Assembly (NCBI RefSeq): GCF_001514115.1
Contig: NZ_KQ948463.1
Span: 186,001-250,000 of the forward strand
Length of the DNA: 64,000 nt
Direction: 5' to 3'
Source: Streptomyces olivochromogenes
GTDB taxonomy: Bacteria > Actinomycetota > Actinomycetes > Streptomycetales > Streptomycetaceae
Below are positions 25,277-34,264 of this stretch, piece after piece; the first letter of the stretch is position 1; each line of letters starts with the position of its first letter. Position numbers and translations under genes: made by a program. The notes beneath the pieces are model-generated. The model searched no databases. It worked only from the letters and a program-made list of their open reading frames with translations, and was not told the origin of the DNA.

Positions 25277-26065
25277 ATGGCCACGACCCTCGCCAAGGCC
25301 GCCGACGGCGCCGAAGTGGTGGAGCACGCCGCCCGGATCGAGCATGTCTCGAAGTCCTTCGCCGGACCGGCGGGGCCCCAGCTCGTCCTCGACGACATCA
25401 CCCTCGATGTCGCGCCGGGCGAGTTCGTCACCCTCCTGGGGGCCTCGGGGTGTGGAAAGTCGACGCTGCTCAACCTGGTCGCGGGCCTCGACGCCCCGAC
25501 CGCGGGCAACATCACGACCAACGGGCGTCCGGCCCTGATGTTCCAGGAGCACGCCCTCTTCCCGTGGCTGACCGCGGGCAAGAACATCGAGCTCGCCCTT
25601 CGGCTGCGCGGCGTCGCGAAGTCCGAGCGCCGCGACCGTGCGGAGGAGCTGCTCGAACTCGTCCGGCTGAAGGGCGCGTACGGGAAGCGGGTGCACGAGC
25701 TGTCCGGCGGTATGCGCCAGCGCGTCGCGCTGGCCCGCGCGCTCGCCCAGGACAGCCAGATCCTGCTGATGGACGAGCCGTTCGCGGCGCTGGACGCCAT
25801 CACACGGGACGTCCTGCACGACGAACTGACCCGGATCTGGCGCGAGACCCAGCTGTCCGTCCTCTTCGTCACCCACAACGTGCGTGAGGCGGTGCGGCTG
25901 GCCGAGCGGGTCGTCCTGCTGTCCTCGCGCCCCGGCCGGGTGGCCCACGAGTGGCGGGTCGACATCCCGCAGCCGCGTCGCATCGAGGACGCGGCCGTGG
26001 CGGAGCTGTCCGTCGAGATCACCGAACAACTGCGTGGGGAGATCCGCCGCCATGGCCAGCACTGA
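25277..26065 (+). CDS. ABC transporter ATP-binding protein (SsuB/TauB type)
   Basis: A 262-residue ATPase that powers the sulfonate transporter. I chose ATG 25277, 8 nt after AGGAGG; ATG 25253 is an alternative. Walker A is LLGASGCGKSTLLN, the Q-loop is LMFQEHALFPW, the signature is ELSGGMRQRVALARAL, Walker B is ILLMDEPFAALD and the switch histidine is in VLFVTHNVREAV. These match the SsuB/TauB/NrtD group. Its end overlaps the permease gene by 14 bp. Confidence 0.94.
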   Translation: MATTLAKAADGAEVVEHAARIEHVSKSFAGPAGPQLVLDDITLDVAPGEFVTLLGASGCGKSTLLNLVAGLDAPTAGNITTNGRPALMFQEHALFPWLTAGKNIELALRLRGVAKSERRDRAEELLELVRLKGAYGKRVHELSGGMRQRVALARALAQDSQILLMDEPFAALDAITRDVLHDELTRIWRETQLSVLFVTHNVREAVRLAERVVLLSSRPGRVAHEWRVDIPQPRRIEDAAVAELSVEITEQLRGEIRRHGQH

Positions 26066-26972
26066 GACGAAGGCCGACGCGGCCGACCAGCCCGTCAAGG
26101 ACAGCACCGGCGGCGACATGGCGGGCCTGGAAGCGGGCCTCGACGCCCTGGAGACGACCGCGCATTCGGGCCGGCCGGGCTTCCGTCAGACCTTCGTCGA
26201 GAAGATACTGCCGCCGCTCGTCGCCATCGCCCTGGTGCTGGTGGTGTGGCAGGCGCTGATCTCGTTCAAGGTCGTCACCGACCCGAGCAAGCTGCCCTCC
26301 CCCTCCGACGTCTGGGGCGAGGTCAAGAACGCCTGGCTCGAGGGCACGCTGCTCGGCTACATCTGGACGAGTGTCTCGCGCGGTCTGGTCGGGTTCCTGT
26401 TCGCCCTGGTGATCGGTACCCCGCTGGGTCTGCTGGTGGCCCGGGTGAAGTTCGTCCGCGCCGCGATCGGTCCGATCCTCTCCGGGCTCCAGTCGCTGCC
26501 CTCCGTGGCCTGGGTGCCGCCGGCCGTCATCTGGCTGGGCCTGAACAACTCGATGATGTTCGCGGTGATCCTGCTCGGTGCCGTCCCCTCCATCGCCAAC
26601 GGCCTGGTGTCGGGCGTGGACCAGGTGCCGCCGCTGTTCCTGCGGGCGGGCCGCACGATGGGCGCGACGGGCCTGCGCGGGACCTGGCACATCGTGATGC
26701 CGGCCGCGCTGCCCGGCTATCTCGCCGGTCTGAAGCAGGGCTGGGCGTTCTCCTGGCGCTCCCTGATGGCGGCGGAGATCATCGCCTCCTCCCCCGACCT
26801 GGGCATCGGCCTCGGTCAGCTGCTGGAGAACGGCCGCACCGCCAGTTCCATGTCGATGGTCTTCCTCGCCATCTTCCTCATCCTGTTCGTCGGTATCGCC
26901 ATCGACCTGCTGATCTTCAGCCCGCTGGAGCGGTGGGTGCTGCGCAGCCGCGGTCTCCTGGTGAAGAGCTGA
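26052..26972 (+). CDS. ABC transporter permease (SsuC/TauC type)
   Basis: A 306-residue membrane protein. About 50 polar residues precede the first helix (LPPLVAIALVLVVWQALISF), and about six membrane segments follow. The EAA-like loop is visible near residues 220-240 (AGRTMGATGLRGTWHIVMPA), which contacts the ATPase. The family is the SsuC/TauC branch of binding-protein-dependent permeases. It overlaps the ATPase gene and ends 7 bp before the chelatase gene, so all are in one transcript. Confidence 0.93.
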   Translation: MASTETKADAADQPVKDSTGGDMAGLEAGLDALETTAHSGRPGFRQTFVEKILPPLVAIALVLVVWQALISFKVVTDPSKLPSPSDVWGEVKNAWLEGTLLGYIWTSVSRGLVGFLFALVIGTPLGLLVARVKFVRAAIGPILSGLQSLPSVAWVPPAVIWLGLNNSMMFAVILLGAVPSIANGLVSGVDQVPPLFLRAGRTMGATGLRGTWHIVMPAALPGYLAGLKQGWAFSWRSLMAAEIIASSPDLGIGLGQLLENGRTASSMSMVFLAIFLILFVGIAIDLLIFSPLERWVLRSRGLLVKS

Positions 26973-26979
26973 GCCCGTC

Positions 26980-27720
26980 ATGACGAGTCGTCCGGTCCTC
27001 CTGGTCATCGCCCACGGCAGCCGCGATCCGCGTCATGCCGCGACGGTGCACGCCCTCGTACGGCGTGTGCGGGCCCGGCGTCCGGGCCTGCGCGTGGAGA
27101 CCGGCTTCCTCGACTTCAACATCCCCTCGGTGCCGGCGGTGCTGGAGTCCCTGGCGGCGGAGGGCGTACGCGATGTGGTCGCCCTCCCTCTCCTGCTCAC
27201 CCGTGCCTTCCACGCGAAGGCGGACATCCCTGCGGTCCTGCGGGAGGCCCCGGCGCGGCTGCGCATCCGCCAGGCAGAGGTGCTCGGCCCTTCCCCGCTG
27301 CTGACGGCGGCGCTCGAACGCCGGCTGTACGAGGCGGGGCTGACCCCCGCCGACAAGTCCTCGACGGGGGTCGTACTGGCCTCCGCGGGGTCCACCGACC
27401 CGGAGGCGATCGCGGTGATCGCAGAAATCGCGCGGGAGTGGCGGCACACCGGTTGGTGCGCCGTGCGGCCCGCGTTCGCCTCCGCATCCCTTCCGCGCAC
27501 CGAGGACGCGGTGCGCGAACTGCGCGCCCTCGGCTGCGCACGTGTCGCCGTCGCCCCCTACGTCCTCGCGCCCGGCTTCCTCCCGGACCGCATCGCCCGG
27601 GGCGCCGCCGAGGCGGACGTACTGGCCGACGTGCTGGGCCCGGCGCCGGAGGTGGCGCGGGTCCTGCTGGAGCGCTACGACGAGGTACGCGTCCCGGTGC
27701 TGACGGCACTCGGCGCCTGA
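26980..27720 (+). CDS. Sirohydrochlorin chelatase (CbiX/SirB type)
   Basis: A 246-residue enzyme that should insert Fe2+ (or Co2+) into sirohydrochlorin. Two CbiX repeats are visible: LLVIAHGSRDPRHAATV with the metal/tetrapyrrole His at the start, and a second half (VVLASAGSTDPEAIAVI). Its first half also has VVALPLLLTRAFHAKADIP, a family block with the second histidine. Siroheme is the prosthetic group of the sulfite reductase at 18.4-20.1 kb, which explains its place at the end of the sulfur operon. It is convergent with the beta-helix gene, 4 bp apart. Confidence 0.92.
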   Translation: MTSRPVLLVIAHGSRDPRHAATVHALVRRVRARRPGLRVETGFLDFNIPSVPAVLESLAAEGVRDVVALPLLLTRAFHAKADIPAVLREAPARLRIRQAEVLGPSPLLTAALERRLYEAGLTPADKSSTGVVLASAGSTDPEAIAVIAEIAREWRHTGWCAVRPAFASASLPRTEDAVRELRALGCARVAVAPYVLAPGFLPDRIARGAAEADVLADVLGPAPEVARVLLERYDEVRVPVLTALGA

Positions 27721-27724
27721 ACTC

Positions 27725-30331
27725 TCACGCCTTGGTGGTGGCCGTCACGGTGGCCGCCGGTCCCGTGCCCGCCGCCGTCACCGTCGCGATCGTGACGGTG
27801 TACGAGGTGGCAGGGTTGAGGCCTCCGATCACCCGGAACATGCCCTTCGCGGAGGGCTGGCCGACCAGCACGTCCCGGCCCGTGACGTCGATCGGGGCGC
27901 GGCCGTCGGAGACTGTGACGCGGTAGCCGACGACCCTGGCGTCGCCGGTCGCCGTCGGCGGGGTCCAGGCCACGGTGGCCGCGGTGGACGCCGTACGCAG
28001 CTTGGGGCCGGTCGGTGCGCCCGGCAGCGCGGTCACGGTGGTCGGGGTCAGCGGGAGCGAGGCGAGCGACGGGGCGCTGGTGCCGTGGGCGTTGCTCGCG
28101 GTGACGGTGACCGTGAGGGGGCCGGCCGACGCGGGCAGTCCACCGATCCGTACGACCGCCGTGCGCTTGAACTCTGCCGCGCCGACGGCCTGTTCGCCCA
28201 TCTGGCGTCCGGACGCGTCGTACGCCCGCGCCGTGTAGCCGGTCACCGGTGAACCGCCGTCCACGAAGCTCGGGTTGAAGGTGACGTACAAGGCGTCGGC
28301 GCCCGCCGTGCTCGTACCGACGCGCGAGGGTGCCTCCGGGGTGGAGACGGCGCCGACGCGGCGGTTCAGCAGTCCGCGATGGGCGGGTTCGAGTCCCGCG
28401 TTGCCGATGATCTGCGACGGTACGTCGGACGGGGCCGTCATGATCTTGTTGCCGGTCGTCACCAGGCCCTTGTTGTCGCCGTCGGCGGTTCCCTCCTCCC
28501 ACCAGTTGTCCTTGACGAGGGTCGGGTCGTTGTTGCCGAGGGTGTCGCGGTAGTCGGTGTGGCGGGAGGCGACGTTGGCGTAGGAGGCGTTGTAGAGGAC
28601 GTTGCCCTCGACCGTCTCGTAGGTGCAGCCGTTGTCGGTGTAGACGTTCTTGCCCAGGCCCCACTGGTCGTGGATGACGTTGCCGGTGACCTTCTCGCCG
28701 TCGGCCAGGGAGGTGCCCGTCAGTCCCTGGGTGTAGATGCCGCCGCCGTCGTCGAGCATCTGCATGTAGTCGAAGATCAGGTTGTCGCGGACCGTGTTGT
28801 CGTGGCTGGGGTTGGGGGTCGCCGGGTCGCCGATCTTGTCGGGCCAGCCGCCCCAGCCGAGGGAGACGGCGCTGTAGCCGACGTGGTCGATCTGGTTGTG
28901 GGCGATCGTGGTGCTCTGGGTCCAGCCGTTGAGGATCGCCACGCCGCCGTGGAACTCGCGGGGCAGGCCGTAGAGGTGATTGTCCGTCACCTGGACTCCG
29001 GAGGCGGGGGTCTGTCCGTCCACTCCGCCGATCTCCAGTCCGTTGCCGGAGATGTCGGTGAAGACGCTGCCGCTGACCGTGGAGTCCTTCGAGCCGATGC
29101 CCAGGTCGAGGCCGGAGGCGCCGAGATGGGCGAAGACGTCGTCGCCGAACGCGATGCGCTGCCCGTGGGCGAAGGAGACGTTGCCCGGCATCTTCGTCCA
29201 GGACGCGAAGGGGCAGGTGCCGCCCTCGACGTACTGGCACAGGCCCTGGGTCGCCCAGCCCTTCTCGCCGGTGATGGTGTAGCCCGCCTGGATCTCGGAG
29301 AAGCCCTCGGGCCCCGAGGGGGTGAGCCAGGTGGCGTAGCTGAACTGCAGGCCGCGGAAGGCGAGGTCGTGGACGGGCGCGGCGGCGGTGCCCCGTCCGT
29401 CGATCAGCTTCTCGGCCTGTGCCGCCTCGACGTCGGCGCGCGCGAGGTTCTCGCCCTTGCGGGGCAGGTAGTAGACCCGGTGCGCGGTGCGGTCGAGGTA
29501 CCACTCGCCGGGCTGGTCCAGGAGTTCGTAGGCGTTCTCGATGTACGTCGCCCTGCCGCCGTTGGTGAGGTGGCCGGGCCCGACCATGCTGACCGTGCGG
29601 CCGGGGATGTCCGGGAACTCGACACGCTTGTTGGAGTTGTCCCAGCACGGCTGGACCATCGTGATCGTGGTGCCCTCGGCGGCGGCGACGCGGCAGCGCG
29701 GCTCGGTCCACTGGCCCAGGCCGTTGCGCTCGACGTTCCACAGGGACTCGCCGCTGGTGTAGACGAACTCGGCGTCGGAGGGGTGCTTCCAGTGCGCGAG
29801 GGTGTCGGAGGACGCCGTGTATCCGGTGGCGGTCTGGGTGAGGGTCACCGGCACGGCCCCGCGGGCGCGCTGGGCGCGCACCCCGTCGACGTACAACTGC
29901 CGGGTGTCGGTGAGCCCTTGGGGAGCGGGCGCGGACCACAGGCCCGGACTCCCGGTGACCGGGCGCCAGCCCTGGACCTGCCGGCCACCGCTGACGACGG
30001 TGTTCCCGGTGCCCTGCCAGATCACCTGGTGGCCGCCGGTGCCCGAGTCCCGGGCGTCGAGGGTGAGGGGTGCGGTCCGTCGGTAGGTACCCGAGGCGAG
30101 GTGGACCGTCAGGTCGCCCTTCATCCCCGTGACGCGCTCGCGGACGAGGTCGCGGGCGCGTTCCAGGGTGCGTACGGGGTGGCGGGCGGTGCCGTTCGCA
30201 TGGTCGTTCCCGCTCGGGGAGACGTAGAGGTCGGAGGTCGCGGGCTGGGCGGAGGACACGGCGCCCGGGATTCCGAGGGCCAGGACCGTGGAGATCAGGG
30301 TGACTAGGGCGGCTCTTCGGCGCATGGGCAT
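27725..30331 (-). CDS. Secreted right-handed beta-helix protein with fibronectin-III domains
   Basis: An 868-residue secreted protein starting at ATG 30331 after GGAGGGG. A signal peptide (RRRAALVTLISTVLALGIPGAVSSA) is followed by LYVSPSGNDHANGTARHPVRTL, a start typical of parallel beta-helix glycan-active enzymes. The central part (about residues 250-620) is a right-handed beta-helix with many Asn/Asp-rich turns (GNGLEIGGVDGQ, NTVRDNLIFDY). The end has two Fn3-like domains (PSRVGTSTAGADALYVTFNP and PGAPTGPKLRTASTAATVAW). It probably cleaves or binds a plant or microbial polysaccharide; the exact family is unclear. Confidence 0.85.
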   Translation of the reverse strand: MPMRRRAALVTLISTVLALGIPGAVSSAQPATSDLYVSPSGNDHANGTARHPVRTLERARDLVRERVTGMKGDLTVHLASGTYRRTAPLTLDARDSGTGGHQVIWQGTGNTVVSGGRQVQGWRPVTGSPGLWSAPAPQGLTDTRQLYVDGVRAQRARGAVPVTLTQTATGYTASSDTLAHWKHPSDAEFVYTSGESLWNVERNGLGQWTEPRCRVAAAEGTTITMVQPCWDNSNKRVEFPDIPGRTVSMVGPGHLTNGGRATYIENAYELLDQPGEWYLDRTAHRVYYLPRKGENLARADVEAAQAEKLIDGRGTAAAPVHDLAFRGLQFSYATWLTPSGPEGFSEIQAGYTITGEKGWATQGLCQYVEGGTCPFASWTKMPGNVSFAHGQRIAFGDDVFAHLGASGLDLGIGSKDSTVSGSVFTDISGNGLEIGGVDGQTPASGVQVTDNHLYGLPREFHGGVAILNGWTQSTTIAHNQIDHVGYSAVSLGWGGWPDKIGDPATPNPSHDNTVRDNLIFDYMQMLDDGGGIYTQGLTGTSLADGEKVTGNVIHDQWGLGKNVYTDNGCTYETVEGNVLYNASYANVASRHTDYRDTLGNNDPTLVKDNWWEEGTADGDNKGLVTTGNKIMTAPSDVPSQIIGNAGLEPAHRGLLNRRVGAVSTPEAPSRVGTSTAGADALYVTFNPSFVDGGSPVTGYTARAYDASGRQMGEQAVGAAEFKRTAVVRIGGLPASAGPLTVTVTASNAHGTSAPSLASLPLTPTTVTALPGAPTGPKLRTASTAATVAWTPPTATGDARVVGYRVTVSDGRAPIDVTGRDVLVGQPSAKGMFRVIGGLNPATSYTVTIATVTAAGTGPAATVTATTKA

Positions 30332-30460
30332 GTTCCCCTCCCGTGGGATCAGCCTGTACCAACGCCGAGAAAGGTAGGATCTATGACGCGTCACCGTCAA
30401 TGAATGCGACAGGAACGGCGTAACTCCCTTCTGCCGGACACCTATTCATCCGAGCGGCGT

Positions 30461-31087
30461 TCATGTCCCAGACTGCTGTTCAGCCGATGGACGTCGGGCC
30501 TGCCGCGGATCCCGGCCGCTGTGCGCCAGGGCCCGGTCGAACAGGGGTGCGTCGTCGGGAACCGGCACCGGGTCGGCGAAGCCGTCGTACCGGCGGTAGA
30601 GGTCGGCGTGCGTGTCGACGACGTCCAGAACGAACCGGGCCGCGCCGTCCGAGATCCGCAGCTCCTGGCCGGTGGCCGTCGCGACGTCCCAGCCGTGCAC
30701 CGCCATCTCCTTGACGATCATCGAGGCGATGTCGGCGGCGGGCATCTTCGCCGTCCCGAGCTCGACCTCGCCCTCCCACACCGCGGGGTCGTCCCAGGCG
30801 GCCACGGCACGGTCGAGCTGCTCGGCGTACGCCCGCGCCCAGCCGGGATCCGCCGTGAAGTCGCGGCCGGTCAGCTCCTCGGAGAGCTGCTTGCGCAGCG
30901 CACGGTGCTCCAGGCCGTGCGAGGTGTAGAGGACCCAGTGGTTCACCAGGGTGCGCAGGTCCCAGTCCGGGCAGTGCGTGGGACCTGGCTCCGCCAGCTG
31001 CGCCGCCGTGACACCGCCGGCCACCCGGGCGGCCTCGGCGGCGCATTCCACCATGTACGGGTGCACGTTCTTGTACGGATTGCTCAT
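30461..31087 (-). CDS. TIGR03086-type metal-binding protein (DinB/maleylpyruvate isomerase fold)
   Basis: A 208-residue protein. I chose ATG 31087 (MSNPYKNVHPYMVECAAEAA). The four-helix DinB-like fold shows as GPTHCPDWDLRTLVNHWVLYT near the start and MIVKEMAVHGWDVATATGQ later, which carry the histidine-type metal ligands of the mycothiol-dependent maleylpyruvate isomerase-like group. Many members are thiol-linked detoxification enzymes, but this one has no assigned reaction. A TAGCGT 7 nt before the ATG suggests a leaderless transcript. The preceding gene on the strand is the ketopantoate-reductase-like gene, 10 bp upstream. Confidence 0.8.
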   Translation of the reverse strand: MSNPYKNVHPYMVECAAEAARVAGGVTAAQLAEPGPTHCPDWDLRTLVNHWVLYTSHGLEHRALRKQLSEELTGRDFTADPGWARAYAEQLDRAVAAWDDPAVWEGEVELGTAKMPAADIASMIVKEMAVHGWDVATATGQELRISDGAARFVLDVVDTHADLYRRYDGFADPVPVPDDAPLFDRALAHSGRDPRQARRPSAEQQSGT

Positions 31088-31094
31088 GCGCTCC

Positions 31095-31100
31095 ACGCTA
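31095..31100 (-). promoter_or_regulatory. -10 hexamer of a probable leaderless promoter (TIGR03086 gene)
   Basis: TAGCGT ends 7 nt before the ATG at 31087. It overlaps the stop of the upstream gene. Confidence 0.4.
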
Positions 31101-32135
31101 GGGACGCGGCGCGCGCTCCTCTTGAACAAACGCGACAGCCTCGTCGGCCAGGCGTACGAGCTCCGCGACCGGCAGCGACCCCGCCGCCCTGCGCTCGCGC
31201 GCGAAGGTGTTCGCGAGCCGCTGGAGCAGCTCGTTGAGCGGGGTCGGCACACCGTGCAGCCGGCCGAGGAGGACGATCTCGCCGTTGAGGTAGTCGGCCT
31301 CGATGGTGCCGGTGCCGCGGTCGAGGGACTGCCAGGAGGAGCCGCCGCCGCGTTCGGAGCCGTCGAAGGGCTCGAACCTGATCTTGTTGCCGCGGGCCTT
31401 CTTCTGCTCCTCCTCGCCGGTGTACGCGATGTCGGCGGCCGCCAGCACCGCCTCGCCCTCCGCGCGCACCCGCGCGAAGAGCGCCAGGCCCTCCTCGCTG
31501 GTCAGGACGCCGCTGACCGCCTCGATCGCGTTGGCGAGATTGCCGAGCAGCTTGGCGTACTGCCAGCGCGCCACGTCCGGCACGACCGGTGCCTCGAAGT
31601 GGGCCTTCTCCAGGTCGGCGGCGATGCGGCGGGCCGTCTCGTCCGTGCCGTGCGGATGACGGCCCAGGTGCAGGATTCCGGTGAGCGGGGCGCCCGCCGC
31701 CGACACCGCACCCGGCTCGACGAGGGTCGCGGGCAGCCAGACGCAGACGCCGTACACCCGGCGGAAGCGGCGCAGCGCGATCCGGGGGCTCTCCACCCCG
31801 TTCTGCGCGCAGACCAGCGGCAGCCGTTCGGCGGCCGTGCCACCGCCCGCCACGGGGGCCGGGCCCCACGCCTCCAGGGCCGCCTCGCTGTCCTGCGTCT
31901 TCACCGCCAGGACCAGTACGTCGTCGGGGCGCAGCTCTCCGAGCGCCGCGGGCCCGTCGACCGTGGGCAGCCGGTGCGTACGTGTCCCCTCCGAGGTCAT
32001 GAGCCGCAGCCCGTGTGTGCGCAGCGCCTCGTAGTGCGCTCCCCGCGCGACCAGTGCCACCTCGTGGCCCGCCTCGGCCAGCCGGCCGCCGATGGCCCCG
32101 CCGACCGCTCCCGCTCCGATGATGATGTAGCGCAT
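31098..32135 (-). CDS. Ketopantoate reductase family protein
   Basis: A 345-residue NADPH-dependent oxidoreductase. The Rossmann motif IIIGAGAVGGAIGGRLAEAG stands at the N-terminus, followed by DDVLVLAVKTQD and LVCAQNGVES. The C-terminal domain begins at ARWQYAKLLGNLANAIEAV, where Lys and Asn are the catalytic and pantoate-binding positions of ApbA/PanE. Residue order and size match the 2-dehydropantoate 2-reductase family, which makes pantoate for coenzyme A, though some members act on other keto acids. It is divergent from the aldo/keto reductase gene, 39 bp apart. Confidence 0.88.
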   Translation of the reverse strand: MRYIIIGAGAVGGAIGGRLAEAGHEVALVARGAHYEALRTHGLRLMTSEGTRTHRLPTVDGPAALGELRPDDVLVLAVKTQDSEAALEAWGPAPVAGGGTAAERLPLVCAQNGVESPRIALRRFRRVYGVCVWLPATLVEPGAVSAAGAPLTGILHLGRHPHGTDETARRIAADLEKAHFEAPVVPDVARWQYAKLLGNLANAIEAVSGVLTSEEGLALFARVRAEGEAVLAAADIAYTGEEEQKKARGNKIRFEPFDGSERGGGSSWQSLDRGTGTIEADYLNGEIVLLGRLHGVPTPLNELLQRLANTFARERRAAGSLPVAELVRLADEAVAFVQEERAPRP

Positions 32136-32161
32136 GGGGACGAGCCTCGCACAGTCGTGTG

Positions 32162-32167
32162 TACCCT
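32162..32167 (+). promoter_or_regulatory. -10 hexamer of a probable leaderless promoter (aldo/keto reductase)
   Basis: TACCCT ends 7 nt before the ATG at 32175, and no ribosome site is present. Confidence 0.45.
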
Positions 32168-32174
32168 CCATTAA

Positions 32175-33005
32175 ATGGTTTCGGAAAGCTTCCCCCTCGG
32201 CGGTCGGTCGCCGGTGCGGCGGCTCGGCTACGGCACCGCCCAGTTGACCGGTCCCGGCTACTGGGGGTCGCGCGGGGACGCCCGGGACGCGGTGGCCGTG
32301 CTGCGGCGGGCCGTCGGACGCGGGGTCACCCTCGTCGACACCGCGGACAACTACGGTCCCTCGATCGCCGAGAAGCTGGTCGCCGAGGCCCTGTACCCGT
32401 ACGCCGAGGGCCTGTTGATCGCGACCAAGGGCGGCGTCGTGCGCACCGGCGACCGTGCCTGGCACGTCGACGGGCGGCCCGGGCGGTTGCGGGCGATGTG
32501 CGAGGCGAGTCTGCGGCGGCTGCGGCTGGAGGCGATCGACCTGTATCAGTTGCACCGGCTCGACCCGGCCGTGCCGATGGCCGAACAGCTGGGCGCGCTC
32601 GACGAGTTGCGCGCGGAGGGCAAGATCCGGCACATCGGTCTCGACTCCGTCACCGCCGAACAGCTGGAAGAGGCGCTGGAGTTGACGGACATCGCCTCGG
32701 TCCAGAACCGCTTCAACCTGCTCGACCGCGCATCGGAGCCGCTGCTGAAGCTGTGCGAGGCGCGCGGCATCGCCTTCCTGCCCTGGTTCCCGCTGGGCAA
32801 CGGCTCCCTCACCGCCGACCCCGAGTGCGCCCGGATCGCCGCCGCGCACGGGGCGACACCGGGGCAGATCGCCCTGGCCTGGCTGCTGCACCGCTCCCCG
32901 GTGCTGTGCCCGACCCCGGGCACGGGATCCCTCGCCCATCTGGAGGAGAACCTCGACGCGGGCGCGGTGCGGCTCACCGCCGAGGACATGGCGGCGCTGG
33001 GTTGA
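32175..33005 (+). CDS. Aldo/keto reductase
   Basis: A 276-residue NADPH-dependent TIM-barrel oxidoreductase. The catalytic tetrad is visible: Asp in LVDTADNYG, Tyr in the same motif, Lys in IATKGG and His in YQLHRLD. LAWLLHRSPVLCPTPGTGS near the end is the cofactor-binding segment. These are the features of the AKR superfamily, acting on small aldehydes or ketones. The start lacks a ribosome site and a TACCCT at 7 nt suggests leaderless transcription. It precedes the transglutaminase-like gene by 34 bp. Confidence 0.92.
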   Translation: MVSESFPLGGRSPVRRLGYGTAQLTGPGYWGSRGDARDAVAVLRRAVGRGVTLVDTADNYGPSIAEKLVAEALYPYAEGLLIATKGGVVRTGDRAWHVDGRPGRLRAMCEASLRRLRLEAIDLYQLHRLDPAVPMAEQLGALDELRAEGKIRHIGLDSVTAEQLEEALELTDIASVQNRFNLLDRASEPLLKLCEARGIAFLPWFPLGNGSLTADPECARIAAAHGATPGQIALAWLLHRSPVLCPTPGTGSLAHLEENLDAGAVRLTAEDMAALG

Positions 33006-33039
33006 CCCTGCCCCTGGGGCAAGGACGAGGATCCCGGGC

Positions 33040-33906
33040 ATGGACCAGTACCTGAAACAGACGCCGTACAGCGATCCGGGCGACGCCCTGGACCTCGGCG
33101 GACTGCCCCGTGACCCGGGGCAACTCGCCCATGTCGTCAGAGATCTGATCATCCATCGGGGCGAGGGCCCGCGCTTCGACTACGCCATCCCCGAGGAACG
33201 GGTGCACGAGGACGCGGAGTCGCGTTACGCGACGGAGGTGCTGCGGATCCTCGCGGAGCGCGGGGACGCGCCGCTCACCGAACGGCGGGCGCCCGCGGAG
33301 CGGTTCGTGGGCACGTGCCGGGACTTCGCGCTGCTGCACTGCTCCCTGCTGCGGGCCACGGGGACGGCCGCCCGGCTCCGCTGTGGCTTCGCCCGGTACT
33401 TCGACGCGTACTACGCCGACCACTGGGTCACCGAGTACCGCCTGCCGGACGGCAGTTGGCGGCTGGCCGACCCGCAGGTCCACCACGAGTACGACGTCGG
33501 CTTCGACCCGATGGACGTGCCGCGCGACCAGTTCCTGGTGGCCACGGACGCCTGGCGGACGTGCCGCGAGGGAGGAGCCGACCCCCGGAGGTTCGGCGTG
33601 TTCGACCTCAACGGGATCGAGGGCCTGTCGTATCACGGCCTGTGGTTCGTCCGCGCCGACGTCCTGCGCGACCTGGCCGCCCTCAACGGCGTCGAGCTAC
33701 TGCCCTGGGACGCCTGGGGCCCGGAGATCCTCGACGACGCCGCGCTCGACGCGGACGAGCTCGCCCTGATCGACTCCGTCGCCGCCGCCGGCAGCGAGGA
33801 GGAGCTCCGGCGCCTGTACCGGGACCCGAGGCTGACGGTCCCGGACGAGATCGTCTCGTACACCACCTATGGCGGCGTACGAAAGGTCACTCTGGGTCGG
33901 ACCTGA
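33040..33906 (+). CDS. Transglutaminase-like domain protein
   Basis: A 288-residue cytoplasmic protein with a transglutaminase/protease-like core. The catalytic Cys is in RFVGTCRDFALLHCSLLRATG, the His in YADHWVTEYRL and the Asp in WRLADPQVH. This Cys-His-Asp order is the papain-like triad of the superfamily, although many bacterial members are not crosslinking enzymes. No signal peptide is visible, so it should stay in the cytoplasm. The last 20 bp overlap the convergent DUF4440-type gene. The substrate is unknown. Confidence 0.8.
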   Translation: MDQYLKQTPYSDPGDALDLGGLPRDPGQLAHVVRDLIIHRGEGPRFDYAIPEERVHEDAESRYATEVLRILAERGDAPLTERRAPAERFVGTCRDFALLHCSLLRATGTAARLRCGFARYFDAYYADHWVTEYRLPDGSWRLADPQVHHEYDVGFDPMDVPRDQFLVATDAWRTCREGGADPRRFGVFDLNGIEGLSYHGLWFVRADVLRDLAALNGVELLPWDAWGPEILDDAALDADELALIDSVAAAGSEEELRRLYRDPRLTVPDEIVSYTTYGGVRKVTLGRT

Positions 33907-34264
33907 ACGGTGTGCCCTGGTGGAAGTACAGGCGCCAGCCGTCCTCCGTCCGCCGCCACAGCGAACTCCGGTGCACCCGGCGGCCGTTGTCCTCCTCCGT
34001 GTCGAAGGTGAGGTGGACCAGGTCGGGTGCGAGCTGGACGCCCTTCATCCGTGAGGCGGTGAGGGGCCGCGACCCGGGCGCGGCGTTGCCGGTCAGTTCG
34101 GCGAGGACGGAGGCGCGGTCCCACAGCCGCCCGGAGCTGCCGAACTCGTAGAAGTCGGGGTGGAGCAGTGCTCCGAGCCGCTCCGGGGAGCGGCGGACCT
34201 CCGCGTCGAGCAGCCTCAGTTCGCCCATGATGGCGGCCTCCACGGCGGGGTTGTGCTCAGACAC
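33887..34264 (-). CDS. DUF4440/NTF2-like protein
   Basis: A 125-residue protein with the cone-shaped NTF2 fold: LLDAEVRRSPERLGALLHPDF at the start and HRSSLWRRTEDGWRLYFHQGTPF at the end match DUF4440. The fold can bind small ligands or catalyse isomerisation. The start GTG 34264 overlaps the stop of the DUF1697 gene upstream, so both genes are translationally coupled. Its 3' end overlaps the transglutaminase gene by 20 bp. No substrate is predicted. Confidence 0.78.
   Translation of the reverse strand: MSEHNPAVEAAIMGELRLLDAEVRRSPERLGALLHPDFYEFGSSGRLWDRASVLAELTGNAAPGSRPLTASRMKGVQLAPDLVHLTFDTEEDNGRRVHRSSLWRRTEDGWRLYFHQGTPFRSDPE

Noticed and set aside
32136..33152. A long upstream extension of the ketopantoate reductase frame
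   Set aside because: It is antisense to the aldo/keto reductase, and the Rossmann motif begins right at 32135.
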